Part shown: positions 42,931 through 51,958 of the stretch, in pieces
Numbering within the stretch: the stretch's first letter is position 1
Layout of the letters: each line of letters begins with the position of its first letter
Notes under the pieces: generated by a model
Database searches by the model: none
Seen by the model: only the letters and a program-made list of their open reading frames with translations
Told to the model about the DNA's origin: nothing
Position numbers and translations under genes: made by a program
Assembly (NCBI GenBank): GCA_015057825.1
Contig: SVDN01000003.1
Coordinates: forward strand, 85,175 to 149,174
DNA length: 64,000 nt
Direction of reading: 5' to 3'
DNA from: Lachnospiraceae bacterium
Lineage (GTDB): Bacteria; Bacillota; Clostridia; Lachnospirales; Lachnospiraceae

Positions 42931-43251
42931 ATGAAAGTATCCAAATTAGACGATATGACAAAAGGTTGGTTTGTTGGAAACTTTGAGCCGACTCTTTATA
43001 AGACAAATGATGTAGAAGTGGCTGTAAAACGCTACAAAAAAGGCGATACGGAAGAAAAACATTATCACAAGATTGCTACGGAAATAACAGCTGTTGTGGA
43101 AGGAAAAGTGAAAATGTTTGACCAAGTTTTTGAAGCCGGAACAGTTATAGTTGTTGAGCCCGGAGAAGAGACTGCATTTGAAGCATTGGAAGATACGATA
43201 AATGCTGTGGTTAAGATTCCGGGAGCAAATAATGACAAGTATATTAGCTAA
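42931..43251 (+). CDS. Small cupin protein
   Basis: A 106-residue single-domain cupin. The first cupin motif is seen as KKGDTEEKHYHKIATEITAVVEGKVK (two His and a Glu for metal) and the second as EAGTVIVVEPGEETAFEAL. Cupins of this size in sugar loci are isomerases, epimerases or metabolite binders. The second-motif His is replaced, so metal binding may be partial. GAGGACTAGAAC precedes the ATG. The nucleotidyltransferase at 43321 follows after about 70 bases. Confidence 0.75.
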   Translation: MKVSKLDDMTKGWFVGNFEPTLYKTNDVEVAVKRYKKGDTEEKHYHKIATEITAVVEGKVKMFDQVFEAGTVIVVEPGEETAFEALEDTINAVVKIPGANNDKYIS

Positions 43252-43320
43252 AAGTAGCAACCAATAAGGTTAACATAACACAGCAAACAAAGCAGAATAA
43301 GAAAACAGGAGAAGGACATT

Positions 43321-44061
43321 ATGTTGAATATAGTAATACCTATGGCGGGACGTGGTTCAAGATTTGCGAATGCCGGATATAAAATGCCAAAACCACTTAT
43401 AGACGTTCATGGGAAATACATGATTGAGGTGGTAACAAATAATATCAGACCAAATTGCGAGCATAGGTTTATTTATCTTTGCTTGCAAGAACACCTGGAT
43501 AAGTATGATTTGGAAAAATCTTTGAAAAATATTGCACCGGGCTGTGTGGTTGTACCCGTTAATCAAGTAACTGAAGGGGCAGCATGCACGGTTTTACTTG
43601 CGGAAAAGTATATTGATAACGATGACGCAATGATGATTGCCAATTCAGACCAGTATGTAGATATAGATATAAATGATTATCTTAAAAAAGGTGAGGGCGC
43701 AGACGGTCTGATTATGACAATGACAGCGGACGACCCTAAATGGTCATATATCAACTACGATAAAGACGGATTTGTAACTGATGTTAAGGAGAAAATAGTA
43801 ATATCGGATGAGGCAACTGTCGGCATATACAATTACGCAAAGGGAAGCGACTTTGTAAAATATGCAAAAGAAATGATTGCCGCAGATGAGAGAGTAAACG
43901 GAGAGTTTTATGTAGCACCTGTTTACAACAGAATGATTGCGGCAGGAAAGAAATTTGTTTACTACAATGTTGGAAGCGAAGCGAATGGTATGTACGGACT
44001 TGGAATACCGGAGGATTTGGATTTGTTCTTAAAACATCCTGTATCCGAAAAGGTAAAATAA
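43321..44061 (+). CDS. Sugar-phosphate nucleotidyltransferase
   Basis: A 246-residue NTP-transferase. The signature VIPMAGRGSRFANAGYKMPK (GxGxRF plus the Lys of PKPL) is intact, with MMIANSDQYVDIDINDYL giving the metal-binding Asp. It resembles cytidylyl- or uridylyltransferases of capsule loci that activate unusual sugar or polyol phosphates. Its paralogue at 41539 has lost the arginine of the signature, so the two may work as an active and a modified pair. GAGAAGGACATT precedes the ATG. Confidence 0.85.
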   Translation: MLNIVIPMAGRGSRFANAGYKMPKPLIDVHGKYMIEVVTNNIRPNCEHRFIYLCLQEHLDKYDLEKSLKNIAPGCVVVPVNQVTEGAACTVLLAEKYIDNDDAMMIANSDQYVDIDINDYLKKGEGADGLIMTMTADDPKWSYINYDKDGFVTDVKEKIVISDEATVGIYNYAKGSDFVKYAKEMIAADERVNGEFYVAPVYNRMIAAGKKFVYYNVGSEANGMYGLGIPEDLDLFLKHPVSEKVK

Positions 44062-44142
44062 CGATAATTACAATATATAATACGGGCAATAAAGATAAAA
44101 TCAGTAAAAGAAAGGAAAATAATTCGCCGAAAAAGGCGTTTT

Positions 44143-45948
44143 ATGATGGGAAAACATATGAAATCACCACAGGACATGAGAATAATCCAGATAGATATAA
44201 CAAATGCGTGTATACATCAGTGCTCTAACTGTACACGTTTTTGCGGACATCATAAAAAGCCGTTTTTTATGGATTTTGAAACATTTAAAAAGGCGGTTGA
44301 TTCCTTTGAAGGATTTCAAGGAACCGTGGGAATAATGGGTGGAGAACCTACTTTGCATCCTCAGTTTAAGAGATTCTTGGAATACTTAAATGAACATAAA
44401 TACTTTAAAAAGACAGAAAATCTGCTTACAAAACCGACTAAAAATTTCATGAATGTAATTGCGCAAATGGAGCAACGCGATACTTATATGAAAAAATACG
44501 AGACCGGACAGCAACGTTGTGTAGATGGCTATGGTCTTTGGTCGGCATTAAGTAATAACTATAGAGCCTATTATGAGTTAATTCAGGATACTTTTAACTT
44601 CCAGGCGCTTAATGATCATACAAATATTATGTACCATTCTCCGATAATGGTCAGAAGAAAGGATTTAAACATTCCGGATGATGAATGGATAAAGACAAGA
44701 GATAATTGTTGGGCACAAGGCGAATGGTCTGCAACGATTACTCCTAAAGGAGCATTCTTCTGTGAAATAGCCGGAGCTCTTGACATGCTTTTTGATGGAC
44801 CGGGTGGATGGCCGATTGAGCCGGGCTGGTGGAAAAGAAAACCTGAAGACTTCGGTTACCAGCTTCAATGGTGTGAACTGTGCGGCATAACTATGAGCAC
44901 ATTTACAAGAGATGCCAATGATGAAATCGATGATATGTCGCAATGGTATTATGATGAACTTAAGAAAATGGGCAGCCCAAAACTGGAAAGAAAAGGAGCT
45001 AATGTCCTTAAGATAAACGAATGCGGAGAAATTGCCGAGGAAAGCAAAGCAGATGTAAAAGAAGTAAGAGAATTCAGATACTCAGAAAGCTATTTCTCGC
45101 GATTTAACGAAAAGAACGACTGGTTAAATCCAAAAGGTTTGGTTGGAGCACTTTTTGGAGATGACATGGGAGAGGTTGAGTCGTATAAGAAAACAATTGC
45201 AAATACCGCAAAGGCATTGACCAAAATTGTGTTTGTTACAAGCAACGAGAGTATCAAAGAAGAATTATCGAAAAATGTTTTTGCGGATAATGTAATAATT
45301 GATTTTTCACAGATGAACGAATTCGGAGCAAAACTAAATCGTGTTCTTTCGAAAGCAGAAAGAGGGGAATATGTTGCGCTTCTTGGCGAAAACATTGAAG
45401 TACAGGACAGAGCTGTGGAATTTTTCCAATCCTATGTATGCAATCCGGGAAGTATACTCGTAGCAGAATCCGATTATGATATGGAATGTGAACTTGGAAA
45501 AGGAATTGAATTGATAATATCTCCGGAAGCATTTGCTCTTGAAAAAGCATCCTTCCCTGCTGTGAATAAGTTGAAAAACAAAGAAGAACTTATAGCATTG
45601 TATGATGAAAACAAGGTAATAAGCTTAAAGAAAGATTCTTTTGAAGACCATGCGTACAAAGTAGAAAAAGATGTGAAATATGCAGTATATGGTGCCGGTC
45701 CTACAGGACAAGAGTTCTTGAAATTGTTTGACAAAGACCAAATAGCCTTTTTTTCGGATTCCGATTGCAACAAATGGGGTTGCGATTTTAACGGATATGA
45801 GGTAATAAGCCCTGATGACCTTGTAAAAAGAAAAGATGAATTCGACAAAATATTTGTTGCCAGTACTTGGTATTTTGAAATTAAAACAACACTAATGGAA
45901 CTTGGATTTTCGAATGACATTATCGTAACAACACTGATGACGATGTAA
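44143..45948 (+). CDS. Three-part radical SAM enzyme with GT-like middle and C-terminal Rossmann-like module
   Basis: A 601-residue protein. Residues 10-280 form a radical SAM domain: IDITNACIHQCSNCTRFCG (the Cx3Cx2C cluster motif) and VGIMGGEPTLHPQ, with further cysteines (DNCWAQGEW, FFCEIAG, WCELCG) that may hold an extra cluster. Residues 380-470 resemble a degenerate glycosyltransferase A fold (KLNRVLSKAERGEYVALLGE) with no DxD. Residues 505-601 are the Rossmann-like module (YAVYGAGPTGQEFLKLF, FFSDSDCNKWG, IFVASTWYFEIKTTLMELGF). The function is unknown; it may modify a sugar by radical chemistry. The start follows AAAAAGGCGTTTT, which also forms a small hairpin. Confidence 0.75.
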   Translation: MMGKHMKSPQDMRIIQIDITNACIHQCSNCTRFCGHHKKPFFMDFETFKKAVDSFEGFQGTVGIMGGEPTLHPQFKRFLEYLNEHKYFKKTENLLTKPTKNFMNVIAQMEQRDTYMKKYETGQQRCVDGYGLWSALSNNYRAYYELIQDTFNFQALNDHTNIMYHSPIMVRRKDLNIPDDEWIKTRDNCWAQGEWSATITPKGAFFCEIAGALDMLFDGPGGWPIEPGWWKRKPEDFGYQLQWCELCGITMSTFTRDANDEIDDMSQWYYDELKKMGSPKLERKGANVLKINECGEIAEESKADVKEVREFRYSESYFSRFNEKNDWLNPKGLVGALFGDDMGEVESYKKTIANTAKALTKIVFVTSNESIKEELSKNVFADNVIIDFSQMNEFGAKLNRVLSKAERGEYVALLGENIEVQDRAVEFFQSYVCNPGSILVAESDYDMECELGKGIELIISPEAFALEKASFPAVNKLKNKEELIALYDENKVISLKKDSFEDHAYKVEKDVKYAVYGAGPTGQEFLKLFDKDQIAFFSDSDCNKWGCDFNGYEVISPDDLVKRKDEFDKIFVASTWYFEIKTTLMELGFSNDIIVTTLMTM

Positions 45949-45964
45949 AAGTTAGGAGATAACT

Positions 45965-47248
45965 ATGAATTATGCACCTGTGGCGGTGTTTGCCTATAAC
46001 AGAAAAAATGAGATAGTTAGAATAATGGATGCACTTAAAAACAATACGGGTGCGAAAGAGACAGAAGTCTATGTGTTTTCAAATGCCCCTGTAGAAGGGA
46101 AAGAAGGCGATAAAGAAATCGTTGAAGAAATAAGAGCGGAACTTGAAAAATACAAGGATAGCTTCAAAGACTATCATCTCGTAAAACGTGAAATAAATGA
46201 GGGACCAAACGGGAATATGGTCCCCGGTATTGACGAAGTTATAAGAAAACACGGAAGAGTAATTGTTTTAGAAGATGATATACTTACAGCAAAAGGATTC
46301 TTAACCTTTATGAATCAAGCATTAGATGAATATGAAGATGATAAAGAAGTATTCAGCATTTGTGGCTATAACCCGGTTAAAGATGACCCGAAAGTCGGAA
46401 AAGACTCTTTTTCTTATGATGCTTTCAGAAGCTGGGGATACGGACTTTGGTTGGACAGATGGGAAAGCTTTTCAATGGATGAAAAAACGGTAGATAAGAT
46501 TGATCTAAAAAAAGTTCATGTTGAAGGTCTTATGTACGCCAGTACCATTCAATACGATATCTTACTCCCGGAGAATCCGGGGGTAAGATATATCGACTAT
46601 CGCCTTGCATGCAAGGAAATGGCCCTTAATAAAACGACAATTTATTCTGTAAAGTCATTATGTGACAACATAGGAATGGAGGGAACGGGAGTAACAACAC
46701 AGGCAGATTCGGGCTATGTAAATCATAACTTTGATATAAACTATGAAAAGGGTAGTTATGATTTATCAAAAGAAAAGCTTACGCAGGAAAGTAGCACGGA
46801 TTATTTTTATAAATTCAGAGAAGAAGAATTTTGTATGTCTACCTATCGACCTGTGCAATATGCAAGAGACCCTCTTTATTACCACATGTTTTACGGAATA
46901 ACAAAACTTGCAATGGAAGGTAAAAATATAGCGTCTTTTGTAAGAAAGCATAATTTGAAGAAAGCAGCAATCTATGGTTGGGGAATAGCGGGCAAAATGT
47001 TATATAAGTTGCTTAAAAAAGAAGACGTTGAAATATCCTTTATTGTCGATAGGAATAATGCGTCAAACGAGTACGATGTGCCTGCATTTAATGATGTTAC
47101 GGATCTTCCTGAAACAGAAATGATAATTGTATCCGCAATAGCGGACTTCCACAATATAGAAAAGAGCCTGTATCCACACGTTGATTATCCGATATATTGC
47201 ATGGATGATGTGGTGTGTGAAAGTTTGGTAAATGAAGGAATGGTGTAG
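45965..47248 (+). CDS. Glycosyltransferase with C-terminal Rossmann-like module
   Basis: A 427-residue cytoplasmic enzyme. The N-terminal GT-A domain opens APVAVFAYNRKNEIVRIMDA and has VIVLEDDILTAKGFLTFMNQ, in which EDD is the metal-binding site. YDAFRSWGYGLWLDRW is typical of the GT family that includes eukaryotic-type GNT-I-like enzymes in bacteria. The C-terminal 97 residues form the Rossmann-like module (AAIYGWGIAGKMLYKLLKKE, SFIVDRNNASNEYDVPAF). GTTAGGAGATAACT precedes the ATG. The donor is unknown; the next gene starts four bases later. Confidence 0.8.
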   Translation: MNYAPVAVFAYNRKNEIVRIMDALKNNTGAKETEVYVFSNAPVEGKEGDKEIVEEIRAELEKYKDSFKDYHLVKREINEGPNGNMVPGIDEVIRKHGRVIVLEDDILTAKGFLTFMNQALDEYEDDKEVFSICGYNPVKDDPKVGKDSFSYDAFRSWGYGLWLDRWESFSMDEKTVDKIDLKKVHVEGLMYASTIQYDILLPENPGVRYIDYRLACKEMALNKTTIYSVKSLCDNIGMEGTGVTTQADSGYVNHNFDINYEKGSYDLSKEKLTQESSTDYFYKFREEEFCMSTYRPVQYARDPLYYHMFYGITKLAMEGKNIASFVRKHNLKKAAIYGWGIAGKMLYKLLKKEDVEISFIVDRNNASNEYDVPAFNDVTDLPETEMIIVSAIADFHNIEKSLYPHVDYPIYCMDDVVCESLVNEGMV

Positions 47249-47251
47249 TTT

Positions 47252-49156
47252 ATGAACAAGAGACATTTGGATAATCAAATATCGGGAATCAATGTCTGGC
47301 TTAGACAAAGGAAGTTTAGGGTTAAACAGTCGCTTGGTGTTTCCGAAAGACAAGTTGATTTAACCAAAAGAGTTATGAAAGTCAGGGAAAAAATAATGGA
47401 AATCCCTGATAATAAGATTATTCTTGTATACGCTGATAAAGTGCATGCATATCATATGTTTAGATATGCAGGGCTTGGAAATAAAAAAATCAAAGGTTTT
47501 TTGGATGTTAACAACAATGATTACATATTTGATGATTCGTGCGATGAAATAAAGCAATATGACGTTTTGTATATGTCCGAAGAAACATTTAAAGATGTAG
47601 ATATCATCCTTGGTTGCTATATGAGAGGCAAGCCTTTATTTGAAAATGAAATCCGAGCAATGGGTTTTGAAGGCGAATTCATATCAATATACGACGAAGA
47701 TGACAGTATCGCAATGTTTTGTGTGCCAGGTACAGCGGATGATTCGGAAAATGTTTCAGATGTAGCAAAACAGATTGCTAGTATGATTAATCCATTGGCA
47801 CCTAAGTTTTGCTTTGAAATGGTTGAGCGAATAAATGCGGTAAATGAAAAACTAAAGCAGTGTGATGATGGAACAACGCTGGTTTATTGTGTCGGCGGAC
47901 ATACCAATATGCTTTTTGACATGACGGATATGAAATACAAAAACGTGGTGGGTTTTATAGATAAAAATGCTCGTGTTTATGCAGGGTTTGAAGTTAAAGC
48001 ACCGGCTAAGGAAGTTTTTGAGGCGGTCGATCACATAGTTATTTCTTCTTTTTATTTTCAAGAAGAAGTAGCGTCGTATCTGACCGAATTGGGATTTAAA
48101 GAAAAGATTGTTTGCCTGTATGACAATTCGGATTTGGTACCGTTTTATGAATTGCCTAATGTATATGCCCCGGATTTGAGTGTGAAAGATTCAAAAGAAT
48201 CTGATCTTTTAAAATATGGTCAAAGTAAATACGGAATCAATTTTGCGGATGTTAGTCAGGAGCTTGAGGAAAAATGCGGTTCTTTGACAAAAACCTCAAA
48301 CTACTTTGTAACATACAATCTGTTGGACGATGCAAGTATAGATGATATCACTCTTCGAAAAAAGAGCGAAATCGAGATAATCAGAGAAAAAAACTATAAG
48401 GAAGCAAATGAGAAAACAGCAATTATAGTACAGGGACCTATTATCTATAAGGGAGATTTTACTTATACCACGCTAAAAATGTATAAGTTAATATTCCCCG
48501 ATGCCACAATAATCTTATCGACATGGAAATCAGAAGAGCAAAATGAAGGATTTGAACGTTTTAAAAAGCTGGGAATAGATATTGTACTAAGTGACACGCC
48601 GGAGATGAAAGGCGTACTTAACCTTAACTTTCAATTAATATCTACAAATGCGGGGCTTAAAAGAGCAAAAGAATTGGGCTTGGAATATGCACTTAAGACA
48701 AGAACGGACTTTAGGATTTATGCGGAAGATGCTATATCATATGTAAATAATCTTACAAGAAGATTTTCGTCAAAAACCGCAGCAAAAGCAAGAATAACGG
48801 TTCTTCCGCCGATTGCGGATGTACCTTATTACATTCCGGATTTTATTTTCTACGGAACAGTGGATGATTTATTGGAAATGTGGACAGATGAAACACTGTT
48901 TCCAAACGAGTCGATAAATGAAAACCCGGAGATGAAGTTAATCAGCAGATACCTGAAAAAGTTAGATTGTTATATTGAAAATCCAATGGAAGATATTTCA
49001 AAGTACATGGATTTAATCAGCAAGGTTTTTATAGTAGTTGATGAATCGGCGTATAAATTTGTTTGGGACAAATATACTTATGAAGGAAGCATTAAATACG
49101 CTGAAAGAGAAAATCGTTTTAACGCAACAGATTGGTTTAACAGGCAGGATTTTTAA
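47252..49156 (+). CDS. WavE-type glycosyltransferase with two N-terminal Rossmann-like modules
   Basis: A 634-residue protein. Two Rossmann-like copies stand at the front: about 50-155 (IILVYADKVHAYHMFRYAGL, IKGFLDVNNNDYIFD, FKDVDIILGCYMRG) and about 205-300 (TLVYCVGGHTNMLFDM, VVGFIDKNARVYAG, HIVISSFYFQEEVASYL). Both have lost the glycine-rich loop, so nucleotide binding is doubtful. Residues 385-634 match the WavE LPS-synthesis family (TAIIVQGPIIYKGDFTYTTL, ILSTWKSEEQ, ALKTRTDFRIYAEDA). It starts four bases after the previous stop. It should add a sugar to the surface glycan. Confidence 0.78.
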   Translation: MNKRHLDNQISGINVWLRQRKFRVKQSLGVSERQVDLTKRVMKVREKIMEIPDNKIILVYADKVHAYHMFRYAGLGNKKIKGFLDVNNNDYIFDDSCDEIKQYDVLYMSEETFKDVDIILGCYMRGKPLFENEIRAMGFEGEFISIYDEDDSIAMFCVPGTADDSENVSDVAKQIASMINPLAPKFCFEMVERINAVNEKLKQCDDGTTLVYCVGGHTNMLFDMTDMKYKNVVGFIDKNARVYAGFEVKAPAKEVFEAVDHIVISSFYFQEEVASYLTELGFKEKIVCLYDNSDLVPFYELPNVYAPDLSVKDSKESDLLKYGQSKYGINFADVSQELEEKCGSLTKTSNYFVTYNLLDDASIDDITLRKKSEIEIIREKNYKEANEKTAIIVQGPIIYKGDFTYTTLKMYKLIFPDATIILSTWKSEEQNEGFERFKKLGIDIVLSDTPEMKGVLNLNFQLISTNAGLKRAKELGLEYALKTRTDFRIYAEDAISYVNNLTRRFSSKTAAKARITVLPPIADVPYYIPDFIFYGTVDDLLEMWTDETLFPNESINENPEMKLISRYLKKLDCYIENPMEDISKYMDLISKVFIVVDESAYKFVWDKYTYEGSIKYAERENRFNATDWFNRQDF

Positions 49157-49172
49157 ATCGTTGAGGTAGAAT

Positions 49173-49952
49173 ATGAAAGTAGTAATCTTAGCCGGAGGCT
49201 ACGGCACAAGAATATCGGAAGAATCACAATTTAAACCAAAGCCTATGCTTGAAATTGGAGAAATGCCAATTTTATGGCACATAATGAAAACCTATTCTCA
49301 TTATGGCTTTAACGAATTTATCATATGTGCGGGTTATAAGCAGCATGTGATAAAAGAGTGGTTTGCGGATTATTTTCTCCACACATCGGATATTACTTTT
49401 GATTTTACAAAAGGAAATGAAATGATAGTGCACAATCAAAAGGCGGAAGCATGGAAGGTAACTGTGGTTGACACAGGGTTAGATACCATGACCGGCGGCC
49501 GTATCAAGCGAGTTCGTAAATACATTGGGGATGAGCTTTTTATGCTGACTTATGGTGATGCAGTGGGCGATATTGATTTGCCGAGTCTTTTGGAGTTTCA
49601 TAAAAAGCACGGTAAAATCGGAACAATATCCGTATACAACTTTGGACAAAATAAAGGTGTCCTTGATATCGCCGAAGACGGGAAAGTAAACGCTTTTCGT
49701 GAAAAATCGGATTTGGATGGTGACCTTATTAACATTGGATTTATGGTTATGAATCCTGAGATATTTGATAGAATCGAAGGCGACGACACAGTGTTTGAAC
49801 AGGAACCGCTTAATTCATTGGTTAGAGACGGAGAGTTGATTTCCTTCACGCACAAGGGCTTTTGGCAATGCATGGATACACTCCGTGAGAAACAAAAATT
49901 AGAAGAACTGTGGGCCGGTGGAAATGCACCGTGGAAGATTTGGAACGATTAA
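49173..49952 (+). CDS. rfbF: Glucose-1-phosphate cytidylyltransferase
   Basis: A 259-residue enzyme making CDP-glucose from CTP and glucose-1-phosphate. VVILAGGYGTRISEESQFKP is the family signature (GGxGTR...KPKPM), followed by YGFNEFIICAGYKQHVIKEW and LTYGDAVGDIDL with the catalytic Asp. The length matches RfbF/DdhA. rfbG follows after 11 bases, so CDP-4-keto-6-deoxyglucose can be made here. Confidence 0.92.
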   Translation: MKVVILAGGYGTRISEESQFKPKPMLEIGEMPILWHIMKTYSHYGFNEFIICAGYKQHVIKEWFADYFLHTSDITFDFTKGNEMIVHNQKAEAWKVTVVDTGLDTMTGGRIKRVRKYIGDELFMLTYGDAVGDIDLPSLLEFHKKHGKIGTISVYNFGQNKGVLDIAEDGKVNAFREKSDLDGDLINIGFMVMNPEIFDRIEGDDTVFEQEPLNSLVRDGELISFTHKGFWQCMDTLREKQKLEELWAGGNAPWKIWND

Positions 49953-49963
49953 AGGATTAAATC

Positions 49964-51010
49964 ATGAAAGATTTTTACAAAGGTAAAAAAGTATTAATAA
50001 CAGGAAATACAGGCTTTAAAGGCAGCTGGATGTGCGCCATGTTAATAAATATGGGTGCACAAGTTTATGGCTATGCCCTCGAGCCTGAGACAGAACCTTC
50101 CCTATATGAGATTTTAGAGCTTGGTAGTAAAATGAAGACCTGCATCGGTGATATTAGAGATTTAGAAAAGCTTAAAACTTTTGTAAATGAAGTTCAACCA
50201 GATATTGTTATACATATGGCAGCACAACCGATTGTAATTACAGGATATGAAGAACCGGTTTATACATATGATGTTAATGTTATGGGTACGGTAAATGTTC
50301 TTGAATGTGCAAGAAAGTGCCCGTCTGTGAAATCAGTTCTTAATGTTACGACTGATAAAGTTTATAAAAATAATGAGTGGGAGTGGGGTTATAGAGAGTG
50401 TGATACACTTGATGGTTTTGACCCTTATTCAAACAGTAAGTCCTGCTCGGAACTTGTAACAGCAAGCTATAAACGTTCTTTTTATGATGAAAAGCATATT
50501 CCTCTTTCCACGGCAAGGGCAGGAAATGTAATAGGTGGTGGAGACTTCTCACCAAACAGAATTGTTCCTGATTGTGTAAGGGCAGCAAAAGACGGAAATA
50601 CAATTGCTGTCAGAAACCCGAATTCCGTAAGACCTTATCAGCATGTGCTGGAACCTTTAAGAGCTTACCTGCTTATAGTTAAGGAACAGTATGAAGATTT
50701 TGAAAAACGAGGAAATTACAATGTTGGACCGGAGTTTTCTGACTGCATTAAAACCGGAGAACTTGCTGAAAAATTCTGTAAGGTCTGGGGTGATTGTGCA
50801 AAATGGGAATCAAAGGAAATTAACGGACCACATGAAGCAAATTTCCTTAAACTTGATTGTTCTAAGTTAAAGTCAGAGCTTAATTGGCGGGTAACTTGGA
50901 ATGTGGATGATGCTATTAGAAAGACTGTTGAATGGCATAAAGCACACATCTCGGGAGAAAATATGTATGATTTTACGGTTAAACAGATAAGGGAATTCTT
51001 TCAGGGTTAA
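49964..51010 (+). CDS. rfbG: CDP-glucose 4,6-dehydratase
   Basis: A 348-residue short-chain dehydrogenase that forms CDP-4-keto-6-deoxy-D-glucose. The NAD loop is KKVLITGNTGFKGSWMCAML, the catalytic region has NVTTDKVYKNNEWEWGYREC and the YxxxK motif is DPYSNSKSCSEL. ARAGNVIGGGDFSPNRIVPD is typical of RfbG. It lies between rfbF and the reductase/epimerase pair. No CDP-4-keto-6-deoxyglucose 3-dehydratase (RfbH) gene occurs in the window, so the 3,6-dideoxy branch is not expected. Confidence 0.92.
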   Translation: MKDFYKGKKVLITGNTGFKGSWMCAMLINMGAQVYGYALEPETEPSLYEILELGSKMKTCIGDIRDLEKLKTFVNEVQPDIVIHMAAQPIVITGYEEPVYTYDVNVMGTVNVLECARKCPSVKSVLNVTTDKVYKNNEWEWGYRECDTLDGFDPYSNSKSCSELVTASYKRSFYDEKHIPLSTARAGNVIGGGDFSPNRIVPDCVRAAKDGNTIAVRNPNSVRPYQHVLEPLRAYLLIVKEQYEDFEKRGNYNVGPEFSDCIKTGELAEKFCKVWGDCAKWESKEINGPHEANFLKLDCSKLKSELNWRVTWNVDDAIRKTVEWHKAHISGENMYDFTVKQIREFFQG

Positions 51011-51040
51011 ATAATAAGAAAATGGTTGGATGAAAAAATA

Positions 51041-51940
51041 ATGGAGAAATATGTAATAACCGGAGCTAGCGGCTTCATTGGAAAAAATCTTATAAAGCAA
51101 CTTGCAGAAGATGAAGAAAAGTATATATATGCGGTTGTAAGGGGAAAAGATTCGGATGTGTCCGAGTTTTCGTCTTTGAAAAATGTAAATATAGTATATT
51201 GTGAGTTGGACAAAATTCCGAAGCTTGAAGCCGATTTTGCCGGAGAAAATATAAAGACTTTTATACATCTTGCTTGGGAAGGATCAACCGGGGCAAAACG
51301 CGCTGATTGTGACATACAGATGAGGGATGCCATAGCTGCTGTTAAAGCCTACGAAACGGCTGAAAAACTTGGTTGTGACAAGTTTATGTGTGCAGGAACA
51401 ATTTCAGAACGAGTTCTTGACCAATTAGAAGACTTAGATAATGTTTCACAAAATATGGTTTATGCTTTAGCTAAACAAACCACATACAATCTTTTAAATG
51501 TTAAATCTAAAACTTTTAAAACAAAGCTTGTATGGATGCAGTTTTCAAATGTTTTTGGTCCGGGTAATGTGTCAGGAAACTTAATAAGTTACACGGTTAA
51601 GGAAATAAATGAAGGCAGAATACCTGAATTCGGAAGCGGAATGCAGCCTTACAATTTTATTTTTATTTATGACCTTATTGATGCTATATGTGCGTTGGAT
51701 AGAGGTGATTTAACAAAGCAGAAATATTTCTTGGGTTCCGGTGAAGTAAGAAAATTAAAAGATTACCTCCTTGCCATTCCTAATGCACTTGGAAAAGATG
51801 TTGAACTTGGGATTGGTAAAAGACCTGATGATGGTATTTATTATAAAGAGGAATGGTTTGACATTTCCGATTTGAAAAATGACACAGGCTTTGAAGCGAA
51901 AGTGTTATTCGAAGAAGGAATTAGAAGAAATTTTGCATAA
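51041..51940 (+). CDS. NAD-dependent epimerase/reductase for the CDP-6-deoxysugar
   Basis: A 299-residue extended short-chain dehydrogenase. The NAD loop is YVITGASGFIGKNLIKQLAE. The catalytic Tyr/Lys fall in MVYALAKQTTYNLL (YxxxK). The substrate part ends MQFSNVFGPGNVSGNLISY and PDDGIYYKEEWFDISDLKND. It resembles RfbJ/Tyv or 4-ketoreductases of CDP-sugars. In this context it should reduce the 4-keto group after the epimerase at 51959 acts. The ATG at 51041 is preferred; a TTG at 51026 is in frame but less likely. Confidence 0.82.
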   Translation: MEKYVITGASGFIGKNLIKQLAEDEEKYIYAVVRGKDSDVSEFSSLKNVNIVYCELDKIPKLEADFAGENIKTFIHLAWEGSTGAKRADCDIQMRDAIAAVKAYETAEKLGCDKFMCAGTISERVLDQLEDLDNVSQNMVYALAKQTTYNLLNVKSKTFKTKLVWMQFSNVFGPGNVSGNLISYTVKEINEGRIPEFGSGMQPYNFIFIYDLIDAICALDRGDLTKQKYFLGSGEVRKLKDYLLAIPNALGKDVELGIGKRPDDGIYYKEEWFDISDLKNDTGFEAKVLFEEGIRRNFA

Positions 51941-51958
51941 AGAAGAGGCATAAAACTT

